64,000 nucleotides of DNA from Pseudoneobacillus sp052180215 (GTDB lineage: Bacteria > Bacillota > Bacilli > Bacillales > Cytobacillaceae), in the NCBI RefSeq assembly GCF_052180215.1, contig NZ_CP197471.1, forward strand, positions 1,398,001 through 1,462,000, written 5' to 3'. Position 1 is the stretch's first letter. Each line of letters starts with the position of its first letter. The notes beneath the pieces are model-generated. The model did not search any database. It saw nothing but the letters and a program-made list of their open reading frames with translations, and was not told the DNA's origin. This document shows, in pieces, positions 1 through 8,512 of this stretch. The position numbers and the translations under genes are program-made.

Positions 1-234
1 TCCTTTATAAATTTAGCTGGAATTTCAGGCATTATTCCGATTACTGGTGTTCCATTACCATTTGTAAGTTACGGAGGTTCTTCTTTAATACAGCTTTCTA
101 TTGCTATGGGGATACTAGTTAATGTTTCTATGTTTGTTAATTACGAGCACAAATATAAAAACACACAAGAAAAACAAGAGAAAGAAATAAAGAGGAATAT
201 GGTATCGAAAAATTCAGCTCATATCCGAGTATAA
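1..234 (+). CDS. ftsW: FtsW/RodA/SpoVE-family glycosyltransferase, C-terminal fragment
   Basis: The frame is open from the window edge and ends in TAA, giving 77 residues of a protein whose start lies outside. It contains the family's C-terminal signature TGVPLPFVSYGGSS followed by the last membrane helix and a charged, lysine/glutamate-rich cytoplasmic tail. Members of this SEDS family polymerise peptidoglycan glycan strands together with a partner class B PBP. Position directly before ctaA matches ftsW (ylaO) of Bacillus; the other SEDS gene here, spoVE, lies at 48078-49178. In B. subtilis pycA separates ftsW and ctaA, but here only a terminator does. The paralogue assignment (FtsW, not RodA) rests on position. 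Confidence 0.85.
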   Translation, partial: SFINLAGISGIIPITGVPLPFVSYGGSSLIQLSIAMGILVNVSMFVNYEHKYKNTQEKQEKEIKRNMVSKNSAHIRV

Positions 235-236
235 AA

Positions 237-276
237 AAAGCAAGAAGCTAAAAAAAAGCTTCTTGCTTTATTTTTT
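237..276. terminator. Bidirectional terminator between ftsW and ctaA
   Basis: Arms at 240-249 and 257-266 (GCAAGAAGCT / AGCTTCTTGC) form a perfect 10-bp stem with A-rich left and T-rich right flanks, so it can end both the rightward ftsW and the leftward ctaA transcripts. It overlaps the ctaA stop codon. Confidence 0.9.
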
Positions 277-1167
277 GGATCTTGATGCTAATAAAATTAA
301 ATAACTTAGTACACCAAAAAGGCATGAGATAAAGAAAGCATGTGCTAATGCAATATATAGATTTAATAGAGTGAAAATAATTAGCATGCCTGTTATTACT
401 TGTAGGGAAACTAATATTAATGCTATCAACCAGCCCCAATAAATCACTTTTTGATTTCGATAATTTTTATAAGCTAAATAAAAACTATAAGCAATCCATA
501 AAAAGATAAGACCAGCAGCTGTGCGATGTCCCATTTGCACCCATTCGTATAGAGTAGTTGGCCAGCTTATATTAGTGTTCGAACATAAAGGCCAGTCTAA
601 ACATACAAGACTTGCTTTTGTATGTCTAACAAGAGCTCCAGTATAAATCACAATATAACTATAAATAGAAACACCAAATATATGTTTTTTCATCCTGGAG
701 TCAAGACGAATTTTATCAGCTTCAAATTTCTTATCAACTTCAAATATTAAAAGAGTAAGAAGAAAAACTGAGGCAAAAGATATTAAAGAGATTCCAAAAT
801 GAAGCGCAAGGACAAAACTGTTTTGCCCCCAAATTACTGCTGCGGCTCCTATTAAAGCTTGTAAAAGTAAAAAACAAAAAGAAAGGATGGAAAGAAACTT
901 TGTTTCTCTAATATGTCCAATCGATTTCCAGGTCCAGATAGATAGGACTAACACCATAATTCCACCAGCACCTGATACAAGTCTGTGTGAGAGTTCAATA
1001 ATTAATTCTAGGTTAATTTCACTGGGAATGAATTCACCATTACAAAGTGGCCAAGAACGACCACACCCCATTCCAGAACCCGTTTTTGTGACAAGAGCTC
1101 CACCTAATAAGATAAAAAGCATAGCGATTGAGGTTAGAACTGCAAACCATTTTAAAAGCCGATACAA
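268..1167 (-). CDS. ctaA: Haem A synthase CtaA
   Basis: CtaA oxidises the C8 methyl of haem O to the formyl group of haem A, the cofactor of cytochrome aa3 oxidase, in the cytoplasmic membrane. The predicted 299-residue protein has eight hydrophobic segments, the N-terminal family signature GGALVTKTGSGMGCGRSWPL with its redox cysteine, the haem-ligand motif ELSHR, and the second-half copies with CLDWPLC and MGHR. The start was set at TTG 1167 because GGTGG lies five bases upstream; the open frame continues three codons further to a GTG that overlaps this site. It is divergent from ctaB, as in B. subtilis. Confidence 0.93.
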   Translation of the reverse strand: MYRLLKWFAVLTSIAMLFILLGGALVTKTGSGMGCGRSWPLCNGEFIPSEINLELIIELSHRLVSGAGGIMVLVLSIWTWKSIGHIRETKFLSILSFCFLLLQALIGAAAVIWGQNSFVLALHFGISLISFASVFLLTLLIFEVDKKFEADKIRLDSRMKKHIFGVSIYSYIVIYTGALVRHTKASLVCLDWPLCSNTNISWPTTLYEWVQMGHRTAAGLIFLWIAYSFYLAYKNYRNQKVIYWGWLIALILVSLQVITGMLIIFTLLNLYIALAHAFFISCLFGVLSYLILLASRSKK

Positions 1168-1771
1168 TATTACCACCTACTTTGAACTAATTAGTTCAGA
1201 TATTTGTATTTTTATAAAAATGAATTGTATAATGGAATTTGTTTGATAACAATTATTGCAAACCCTTATCAATAATAGCTGAAAAATATAAAAAAGAACA
1301 GAATGGAATACGTAAAATATAAAATTTATAAAATTAGAATAATTCGAAACCAATAAACACTATTATTATATTAATAAATATTGAAAGATTTCTTTTCTTC
1401 TGTTAGAAATAAATTAGGATAATATTCTTTCGAGTAAGATCCATTCTACATATCTAAAGACAATCAAAAGTCAAACGTATTTTCTTCTAAATTCAAGTTT
1501 AAATTAAGGGGTTACTACATTAAAATTTCAAATTTGACATAAAAAAGTCATAAAATGTACAAAAAAAGTTCACAAAAAAGTTCAAAAGTGTGATTTAATA
1601 TATTGAGAAAGAAAATGTTTTTCTACACAAATATTAATACTGTCGAAATAGTGGAAACATATTTTTCCATTCTATTTTATTTCCCTCGTTTGTTATTGCA
1701 AATATAGTATTTAAATAATAGTATGAATGGATGTCGACTGTGTTTGTAATAGGTGAAAAAGGAGGTTTATT
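1168..1771. other. Divergent ctaA-ctaB regulatory region
   Basis: About 600 bases without a convincing reading frame. Around 1536-1590 there are three near-repeats of the type AAAAAAGTTCA/AAAAAAGTCAT, including GTTCACAAAAAAGTTCA. TTTGTGAA-like cores resemble binding sites described for the respiratory response regulator ResD, but this is only a resemblance. Confidence 0.5.
1696..1724 (+). promoter_or_regulatory. Possible sigma-A promoter of ctaB
   Basis: TTGCAA at 1696-1701 and TAGTAT at 1719-1724 are separated by 17 bases and lie about 48 bases before the ctaB start. Both hexamers deviate from consensus, so this is a suggestion. Confidence 0.4.
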
Positions 1772-2707
1772 ATGTCTAATCCAAAGCCTTTCAGTGATAT
1801 GGCGTTAGACCAAGGTAGCAACCTTGAGACCACCCATACTGATATTAGTTTCTGGAAGGGATTCTTAGCAACGATAAAAATTGGAATAGTAAATTCTAAT
1901 TTAATCACAACCTTTACAGGGTTATGGTTAGCGTTGCACTTTTCAAATATTGGATTTCTAAATAACTTAGATATCATCTTCTTTACATTACTTGGTTCAT
2001 CATTAATTATCGCTGGTTCCTGCAGTATTAATAACTATATTGACCGCGATATTGATCATTTAATGGAAAGAACGAAGGATAGACCAACTGTAACAGGAAA
2101 GTTTAAACCTTCTGGAGTTTTAATTTTAGGTATACTCCTTATAGTTTTTGGAACAGTATTACTTGCACTAACAACTTGGACTGCAATGGTTATTGGAATT
2201 ATTGGAGTGTTTAGTTATGTAGTCTTGTATACGATGTGGTCGAAAAGACAATATGTATCAAATACAGTTGTCGGTAGTGTATCTGGAGCAGTTCCACCAC
2301 TAATTGGGTGGGCAGCTGTAGATGGAAATCTAGATATGATTGCATGGAGTTTATTCCTTATTATGTTTGTTTGGCAGCCTCCACATTTTTATGCATTAGC
2401 CATGAGGCGTGTTGAAGAATACCGTGCAGCAGGAATTCCTATGCTACCTGTGGTAAAAGGTTTTAAAACCACCAAAAACCACATTAATTTATGGGTTTTA
2501 GCTTTGTTGCCTCTACCATTTTTATTAACATCTTTAGGAATTACATTTGTGGTGCTAGCTTCCATTTTAAATGTTGGATGGTTAGTTATTGGTTTGTATG
2601 GTTACAAAATGAAAGATGATATAAAGTGGGCAAAACTTATGTTTGTATACTCGTTACAATATTTGACTATTATGTTTGTAGCGATGGTTATTGTTACCTT
2701 GATTTAA
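1772..2707 (+). CDS. ctaB: Protohaem IX farnesyltransferase (haem O synthase) CtaB
   Basis: CtaB is a membrane UbiA-family prenyltransferase that adds a farnesyl group to protohaem IX to make haem O, the substrate of CtaA. The 311-residue protein has the two Mg-diphosphate aspartate motifs: NNYIDRDIDHLMERT near residue 88 and a second region YRAAGIPMLPVVKG near residue 220, with about nine hydrophobic helices. The start follows AAAGGAGG with good spacing. It is divergent from ctaA and 141 bases ahead of ctaC, so it may be read with the oxidase genes or separately. Confidence 0.95.
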   Translation: MSNPKPFSDMALDQGSNLETTHTDISFWKGFLATIKIGIVNSNLITTFTGLWLALHFSNIGFLNNLDIIFFTLLGSSLIIAGSCSINNYIDRDIDHLMERTKDRPTVTGKFKPSGVLILGILLIVFGTVLLALTTWTAMVIGIIGVFSYVVLYTMWSKRQYVSNTVVGSVSGAVPPLIGWAAVDGNLDMIAWSLFLIMFVWQPPHFYALAMRRVEEYRAAGIPMLPVVKGFKTTKNHINLWVLALLPLPFLLTSLGITFVVLASILNVGWLVIGLYGYKMKDDIKWAKLMFVYSLQYLTIMFVAMVIVTLI

Positions 2708-2848
2708 CGGTTAATCAAATTTCATTTTTCTGGTTAGCTAATGCGGTATTAACGCTCTGCTTTTCTTTGTAAGATGGAATTTATTTATATTTTTTATTGA
2801 TCAAACATTTCAAAAAAAGAAAAAAAGAAAGAGGGGTTTGATTAAGCT

Positions 2849-3919
2849 ATGAGAAGGCTTACAAAATGGCGTCTGTTTTCATTATTCTCTATACTGGCGC
2901 TTATCCTTTCCGGATGTGCAGGGAAACCATATTTATCAACTTTAAAACCTGCCGGAGAAGTTGCGCAAATGCAGTATGATTTAATGAAGCTAAGTACCAT
3001 CATTATGGTTGGGGTAATCGTTGTTGTTACAGTGATTTTCCTAATTGTTGTTTTCAAGTTTCGCAGAAAGGATGACAAGATTCCTAAGCAAGTAGAAGGT
3101 AGTCATACACTTGAAGTAATTTGGACTACTATTCCAATTCTTTTACTTTTAATCTTAGCCATTCCTACAGTTGCTGCTACATTTAAATTAGCAGATGTAT
3201 CTGAAATGGATAAGAAAGATAAAGAAGGTAAGAGTGAAGCTCTAGTTGTAAATGTTAGAGCTAATCTTTATTGGTGGGAATTCGAGTATCCTGATTTAGG
3301 TATCGTTACAGGTCAAGAATTAGTGGTACCAACAGATCAAAAAGTTTACTTTAACCTAAAAGCATCAGATGTAAAGCACTCATTCTGGATTCCTGCAGTT
3401 GGAGGAAAGCTTGATACTAATACAGACAATGTTAACAAGTTCTGGTTAGAATTTGATTCTAAAAAAGCTAACGAAGCCGGTGGCTTATTCTATGGTAAGT
3501 GTGCTGAGCTTTGCGGTCCATCCCATGCTTTAATGGACTTTAAAGTAAAAGCCCTTTCACAAGATGAATTTAAACAATGGTCAACAGCTATGCAAAATGC
3601 TAAAGAACAAGAACCAACAACTGCTGAAGAAAAAGAAGGAAAAGAAGTATTTGCGAAAAGCTGTATTGGATGTCATGCCATTACTCCACAAGATGGAAGA
3701 CCTGAGGCAGCAAGACTTGCTCCTAACTTAGCTAACTTTGGCGAAAGATCTAGAATCGCTGGTATCTTAGATCATAATGAAGAGAATCTAAAGAACTGGA
3801 TAAAAGATCCAGAAACATACAAGCCTGGTAATAAAATGACAGGTCAGTATGCTGATTTATCTGATGACCAATTAAATGCTTTAACTAAGTATTTGATGAG
3901 TCTAAAAGTAACAGAATAA
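2849..3919 (+). CDS. ctaC: Cytochrome c oxidase subunit II CtaC (caa3 type)
   Basis: This subunit receives electrons and holds the CuA centre on the outer face of the membrane. The 356-residue protein starts with a lipoprotein signal (lipobox LSGC, acylated Cys23), then two transmembrane helices (about residues 46-70 and 88-110). The cupredoxin domain carries the CuA ligands (HSFW, then CAELCGPSHALM), and a fused C-terminal cytochrome c domain has C272-x-x-C275-H276 and a distal Met in NKMTG. The fused cytochrome marks the caa3 cytochrome c oxidase, not a quinol oxidase. It begins the ctaCDEF operon. Confidence 0.96.
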   Translation: MRRLTKWRLFSLFSILALILSGCAGKPYLSTLKPAGEVAQMQYDLMKLSTIIMVGVIVVVTVIFLIVVFKFRRKDDKIPKQVEGSHTLEVIWTTIPILLLLILAIPTVAATFKLADVSEMDKKDKEGKSEALVVNVRANLYWWEFEYPDLGIVTGQELVVPTDQKVYFNLKASDVKHSFWIPAVGGKLDTNTDNVNKFWLEFDSKKANEAGGLFYGKCAELCGPSHALMDFKVKALSQDEFKQWSTAMQNAKEQEPTTAEEKEGKEVFAKSCIGCHAITPQDGRPEAARLAPNLANFGERSRIAGILDHNEENLKNWIKDPETYKPGNKMTGQYADLSDDQLNALTKYLMSLKVTE

Positions 3920-3952
3920 TTTTGGAATTAGTTTTGAAAGGGAGGTAAAACG

Positions 3953-5821
3953 GTGAGTACCTTAGCTCAGAAAAAGGGATTTGGAGCAACTCTTTGGGAC
4001 TTCTTAACAACAGTAGACCATAAGAAAATTGCTATCCTTTATCTAATTGCTGGTGGATTTTTCTTCCTAGTCGGTGGATTAGAAGCAATGTTCATCCGTA
4101 TACAACTTGCTGTACCAAACAATGATTTTGTCAGTGCAGGACTATATAATGAAATCTTAACAATGCATGGTACAACCATGATTTTCTTGGCAGCTATGCC
4201 ACTCGTATTTGCATTTATGAATGCAGTTATGCCTTTACAAATAGGTGCTCGTGACGTTGCGTATCCATTTGTAAATGCACTTGGTTTTTGGTTATTTTTC
4301 TTTGGAGGATTATTCTTAAATCTTTCATGGTTCCTTGGCGGAGCTCCTGATGCAGGTTGGACTTCATATGCAACTTTATCATTAGAGTCACCAGGGCATG
4401 GTATTGATTTTTATGCTTTAGGTTTACAGATTTCTGGTGCGGGTACGTTAATCGGGGGTATCAACTTCCTAGTAACCATTATCACAATGCGTGCACCAGG
4501 TATGACTTATATGCGTATGCCATTATTTACATGGACTACTTTTGTTACATCTGCATTAATCTTATTTGCATTCCCACCATTAACGGTCGGATTATTCTTA
4601 ATGATCTTTGATCGTATGTTTGGAGCTAACTTCTTTGATGTTAGTGCTGGAGGAAATGCTGTCATTTGGGAACATTTCTTCTGGATTTTTGGTCACCCAG
4701 AGGTATATATCTTAGTACTTCCTGCTTTTGGTATTTTCTCTGAAATCTTTGCCATTTTCTCACGTAAACGCCTATTCGGATACTCTTCAATGGTATTTGC
4801 GACAGTTTTAATTGGATTTTTAGGTTTCATGGTTTGGGCTCACCACATGTTCACTACAGGATTAGGGCCAATCGCGAACTCTATCTTTGCTGTAGCTACA
4901 ATGGCAATCGGGGTTCCAACAGGTATTAAAATTTTTAACTGGTTATTTACTATGTGGGGCGGTAGTGTTAAATTCACAACTCCAATGCTTTATGCTTTAG
5001 CATTTATTCCTTCATTCGTAATGGGTGGGGTAACTGGGGTTATGGTTGCATCTGCTGCAGCTGACTATCAGTTCCATGATTCATATTTCGTAGTAGCTCA
5101 CTTCCATTATGTTATTGTTGGTGGGGTTGTATTAGCTATTTTAGCTGGTACACATCTTTACTGGCCAAAAATGTTTGGAACTATGTTAAACGAAACTCTT
5201 GGAAAAATTACTTTCTGGTTATTTTTAATTGGTTTCCATTTAACATTCTTTATTCAGCATTTCCTAGGTGTTATGGGTATGCCACGCCGTGTTTTCACGT
5301 TCTTACCAGGTCAAGGATTTGAAACTGGAAACATGATCAGTACGGTTGGTGCATTCTTCATGGCTGCTGGGGTTATCGTATTACTTATAAACGTTATTAT
5401 CACATCTGTTAAAAATCAAAAGGTTGGAAACGATCCTTGGGGAGATGGCCGAACATTAGAATGGTCAATTCCATCACCACCACCTTTCTATAACTTTAAA
5501 CAATTACCATTAGTTCGTGGTTTAGATGCATATTGGATTGAAAAAATGGATGGCAAAAAAGAAATGACACCTGCTGAACCACTTGGTGATATCCATATGC
5601 CAAATTCATCTATTACTCCGTTATTTATTGCTTTCGGATTATTCGTAGCTGCGTTTGGTGCGATGTATCACTCAGAAAAGTCATGGGGTATTTTTGTATT
5701 AATTCTTGGATTCTTAATCACTTTAGGTTCAATGTTCTACCGTTCAGTTAAAGATGATCATGGTTTCCATATTCATAAAGAAGAATTAATGGATGAAGAT
5801 GATAAGGGGGTTAAGGCATAA
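3953..5821 (+). CDS. ctaD: Cytochrome c oxidase subunit I CtaD
   Basis: CtaD is the haem-copper catalytic subunit that reduces oxygen and pumps protons. The 622-residue, multi-helix protein has the low-spin haem ligand H72 (MHGTTM), the CuB ligand H248 in HPEVY with the cross-linked Tyr252, the CuB pair H297-H298, and H383/H385 (HFH) for the two haems. The GTG start follows GGGAGG. The C-terminal extension beyond the core is usual for Bacillus CtaD. It overlaps ctaE by one base (TAATG), implying translational coupling. Confidence 0.97.
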   Translation: MSTLAQKKGFGATLWDFLTTVDHKKIAILYLIAGGFFFLVGGLEAMFIRIQLAVPNNDFVSAGLYNEILTMHGTTMIFLAAMPLVFAFMNAVMPLQIGARDVAYPFVNALGFWLFFFGGLFLNLSWFLGGAPDAGWTSYATLSLESPGHGIDFYALGLQISGAGTLIGGINFLVTIITMRAPGMTYMRMPLFTWTTFVTSALILFAFPPLTVGLFLMIFDRMFGANFFDVSAGGNAVIWEHFFWIFGHPEVYILVLPAFGIFSEIFAIFSRKRLFGYSSMVFATVLIGFLGFMVWAHHMFTTGLGPIANSIFAVATMAIGVPTGIKIFNWLFTMWGGSVKFTTPMLYALAFIPSFVMGGVTGVMVASAAADYQFHDSYFVVAHFHYVIVGGVVLAILAGTHLYWPKMFGTMLNETLGKITFWLFLIGFHLTFFIQHFLGVMGMPRRVFTFLPGQGFETGNMISTVGAFFMAAGVIVLLINVIITSVKNQKVGNDPWGDGRTLEWSIPSPPPFYNFKQLPLVRGLDAYWIEKMDGKKEMTPAEPLGDIHMPNSSITPLFIAFGLFVAAFGAMYHSEKSWGIFVLILGFLITLGSMFYRSVKDDHGFHIHKEELMDEDDKGVKA

Positions 5822-6450
5822 TGCACGCAGAAGAAAAATTCACATATGAGACATGGCCTGCTGCCCCAGAAAAAGCAACTCTAGAAGGTAAAAATAAATT
5901 TATCGGTTTTTGGTTATTCTTAGGAGGAGAGACTGTTCTTTTCGCTTCTCTCTTCGCAACTTATATTGCTCTTAAGGATAAGGTTCCTAGTGCAGAACAC
6001 GCACTTGCAAAGGATTTATTCGAGCTACCGTTAGTATTTATGGCTACAATGCTATTATTAACAAGCTCCTTAACAAGTGTTTATGCTATGTACCATATGA
6101 AGAACTTTAACTTCAAGAAAATGCAGTTATGGCTAGCTATTACTGTATTGTTAGGAGCTGGATTCCTAGGACTTGAAATTTATGAGTTTAATCATTATGT
6201 ACATGAATATCATCACACTTTTACTAGTAGTGCATTTGGATCTGCTTTCTATACCCTTACTGGGTTCCATGGAGGGCACGTTGCATTTGGTTTAATGTGG
6301 ATCTTGACTCTAATGATTCGAAATTCAAAAAGAGGTTTAAATCTATACAATGCACCAAAATTCTACGTAGCAAGTCTTTACTGGCACTTTATTGACGTAG
6401 TTTGGGTATTTATCTTTACAGTAGTATATTTAATGGGAATGGTGGGATAA
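5821..6450 (+). CDS. ctaE: Cytochrome c oxidase subunit III CtaE
   Basis: Subunit III of cytochrome caa3 oxidase, a 209-residue membrane protein with five hydrophobic helices. The family pattern is visible in GFWLFLGGETVLFASLF near residue 30, FHGGHVAFG near residue 145 and YWHFIDVVWVFIF near residue 185. It stabilises subunit I and proton uptake. A GGGGG site inside the end of ctaD precedes the overlapping ATG; ctaF follows after four bases. Confidence 0.95.
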   Translation: MHAEEKFTYETWPAAPEKATLEGKNKFIGFWLFLGGETVLFASLFATYIALKDKVPSAEHALAKDLFELPLVFMATMLLLTSSLTSVYAMYHMKNFNFKKMQLWLAITVLLGAGFLGLEIYEFNHYVHEYHHTFTSSAFGSAFYTLTGFHGGHVAFGLMWILTLMIRNSKRGLNLYNAPKFYVASLYWHFIDVVWVFIFTVVYLMGMVG

Positions 6451-6454
6451 ACTG

Positions 6455-6790
6455 ATGGCTAATCAACAACCAAACTCAGGTAACCCAAGAGTCGACATTG
6501 AATACCGTCGTAAAAAAAGTAAAGAGGAAATGAGACACCAAGTGACCTCATTCTCTATGATGATCTTTTTAACACTTATTGCCTTCTTTGCAGTAGGTTT
6601 TCAAGATTATTCAGCATGGTTTATTGTTCCTTTTATTCTATTACTAGCTGTTATTCAAGTTATTTTTCAGCTATTCTATTTCATGCACATGAGCCATAAA
6701 GGTCACGAAGCACCATCATTGTTTCTTTTCTCAGGGGTACTTGTTGGATTTGTAACAATACTTGCATTTTCAACTATCATTTGGTGGTAA
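6455..6790 (+). CDS. ctaF: Cytochrome c oxidase subunit IV CtaF
   Basis: The small fourth subunit of Bacillus cytochrome caa3 oxidase. The 111-residue protein has a charged N-terminal cytoplasmic stretch and three hydrophobic helices, with the family motif QLFYFMHMSHKGH near residue 75. Its position four bases after ctaE and before a strong terminator marks it as the last gene of ctaCDEF. Confidence 0.93.
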   Translation: MANQQPNSGNPRVDIEYRRKKSKEEMRHQVTSFSMMIFLTLIAFFAVGFQDYSAWFIVPFILLLAVIQVIFQLFYFMHMSHKGHEAPSLFLFSGVLVGFVTILAFSTIIWW

Positions 6791-6792
6791 TT

Positions 6793-6832
6793 TAAAAAAG
6801 GAAATCGGATATAGTCTGATTTCCTTTTTCTT
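6793..6832 (+). terminator. Terminator of the ctaCDEF operon
   Basis: Inverted repeat AAAGGAAATC / GATTTCCTTT with a short loop and a T-rich tail directly after ctaF. Confidence 0.85.
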
Positions 6833-6947
6833 TGCCATTCAACATTCAATTTAATAAGATGGGATATAAAGGAATGACCGTTTTATTGCGGTTCTAGTAT
6901 CGTAGGACTATAATGGTGATATAGCTTTTATATTAGAGGTGATCTTA

Positions 6948-7847
6948 ATGTTTTCACTAGAGATGTTCGGGTTTCGTGCGATGTGGAGCCCATACTTTTT
7001 TATGAGTCTTATCGTAATTACTATACTATTTTTTCTAGTAACACATTTTAAACGGGATCTGTTCAAGGGGTCTGAACCATTAAAACGGTCTGAAGGCGTT
7101 TTATTTATTACAGCTATGATTACTTTGTATTTAACAAAAGGTGGTCCGTTAGATTTAATGGGACATTTAATGTTTTATGCACATATGATTCAAATGGCTG
7201 TATTATATTTAGTTATTCCACCTATTTTAATTGTTGCGATCCCTAACTGGATATGGAGAAAGGTACTGAATCTTACTTTTATCAAACCTATTTTTACATT
7301 TTTTACTAAACCACTAATTGCAATCATCCTTTTTAATGGATTATTTTCCTTTTATCATATACCATTAATTTTTGATGCTATCAAAATGAATATGTGGTCA
7401 CATGCAGGTTACACTGTGTTTTTGTTTATCTTTGCCATATTTATGTGGTGGCCATTAATGAATCGCTTACCTGAATATCAAAGTATTGGTGGATTGATGA
7501 AGGTAGGATATATTTTTGGGAATGGAATTCTTTTAACACCAGCATGTGGATTAATTATCTTTGCGGATAATCCAATGTATGCTACCTATTCTGATCCATC
7601 TGCGTGGATGCAAGCGTTAAGTTTATGTGTACCAGGTGCAACGTTAGCAAGTCTTAACTTGAGTGGACCCGAAGTATTTAATTCGATGTCTCTTTTAGAG
7701 GATCAACGTCTTGGCGGGGTCATTATGAAAATTATACAAGAAATCGTTTATGGTGTTGTTTTGGCTCAAACATTCTTTAGCTGGTATCGAAAGGAACAAG
7801 AAGAGTCAGATACAGCTGATTTAATGAATCCCCGATTTGTGGAATAG
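6948..7847 (+). CDS. ctaG: Cytochrome c oxidase assembly factor CtaG (caa3_CtaG family)
   Basis: CtaG of Bacillus is a polytopic membrane protein needed for formation of active cytochrome caa3, probably in copper delivery; it is not related to the Cox11-type CtaG of proteobacteria. The 299-residue product has seven hydrophobic segments and the family motif HMIQMAVLYLVIPPILI near residue 80. The ATG at 6948 is preferred over an in-frame GTG nine bases upstream because AGAGGTGA, which overlaps that GTG, is correctly spaced for the ATG. It lies directly after the oxidase operon. Confidence 0.93.
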   Translation: MFSLEMFGFRAMWSPYFFMSLIVITILFFLVTHFKRDLFKGSEPLKRSEGVLFITAMITLYLTKGGPLDLMGHLMFYAHMIQMAVLYLVIPPILIVAIPNWIWRKVLNLTFIKPIFTFFTKPLIAIILFNGLFSFYHIPLIFDAIKMNMWSHAGYTVFLFIFAIFMWWPLMNRLPEYQSIGGLMKVGYIFGNGILLTPACGLIIFADNPMYATYSDPSAWMQALSLCVPGATLASLNLSGPEVFNSMSLLEDQRLGGVIMKIIQEIVYGVVLAQTFFSWYRKEQEESDTADLMNPRFVE

Positions 7848-7891
7848 TCTATTGGTGTTAAACATTATTTCAGGCTATTAACTATTAAATC

Positions 7892-7920
7892 ACTCCCAAT
7901 AATCTTGGGAGTTTTTTATT
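7892..7920 (+). terminator. Terminator after ctaG
   Basis: ACTCCCAA / TTGGGAGT stem (7892-7899, 7905-7912) followed by six T. Confidence 0.88.
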
Positions 7921-8007
7921 TGTTTTTCTTGAAATAGTGTTTTTTCTAGCATAAAATGGGTTGGAACCCTTATTTTTATTAAATATTTGCTCGAGAGGAC
8001 GTAGTTT

Positions 8008-8469
8008 ATGTCAATTCCAGTTTTACCTACAATCAGTACGACCTTTATTGTCTTAAGTGCAATTACTGTAGCAATTGGATGGTATCAAATAAAACAAAAG
8101 AAAATTGAAGCTCATAAAAAGACGATGATGACTGCGGCTATTTTCGCCTTAATCTTTTTTATCATATATGCTTCAAGAACCATATTTATTGGTAATACCT
8201 CTTTTGGTGGTCCCGAAAATATTAAAATTTACTATACTTTGTTTTTAATCTTCCATATCTTTTTAGCAACGACAGGTGCTATTTTTGGAATTATTACATT
8301 AATAACTGGATATAAAAATAAACTCATTATCCACCGTAAATTAGGACCTATTACAAGTGTGGTATGGTTTTTTACAGCGATTACTGGTGTAGCAGTCTAT
8401 CTTCTTCTCTATGTATTTTATAAAGGCGGAGAAACGACCTCTGTAATAAAAGCAATACTTGGTTTATAA
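8008..8469 (+). CDS. ctaM: DUF420 membrane protein, CtaM (YozB)
   Basis: A 153-residue protein with four hydrophobic segments and the DUF420 pattern, including HKKTMMTAAIFALIFF near residue 36 and HRKLGPITSVVWFFTAITGV near residue 112. In B. subtilis the DUF420 protein YozB has been called CtaM and is needed for biogenesis of cytochrome c oxidase; the Staphylococcus homologue is needed for an aa3 oxidase. Here it sits beside ctaG, which fits that role better than the B. subtilis position does. A GAGAGGA site precedes the ATG. Confidence 0.8.
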   Translation: MSIPVLPTISTTFIVLSAITVAIGWYQIKQKKIEAHKKTMMTAAIFALIFFIIYASRTIFIGNTSFGGPENIKIYYTLFLIFHIFLATTGAIFGIITLITGYKNKLIIHRKLGPITSVVWFFTAITGVAVYLLLYVFYKGGETTSVIKAILGL

Positions 8470-8473
8470 ATAA

Positions 8474-8512
8474 AAAGAACTGACATTTTTGAGATGTCAG
8501 TTCTTTTTTATA
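8474..8512. terminator. Bidirectional terminator between ctaM and the ytvI-like gene
   Basis: A 13-bp perfect stem AAAGAACTGACAT / ATGTCAGTTCTTT with A and T runs on both sides; convergent genes end on each flank. Confidence 0.9.
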
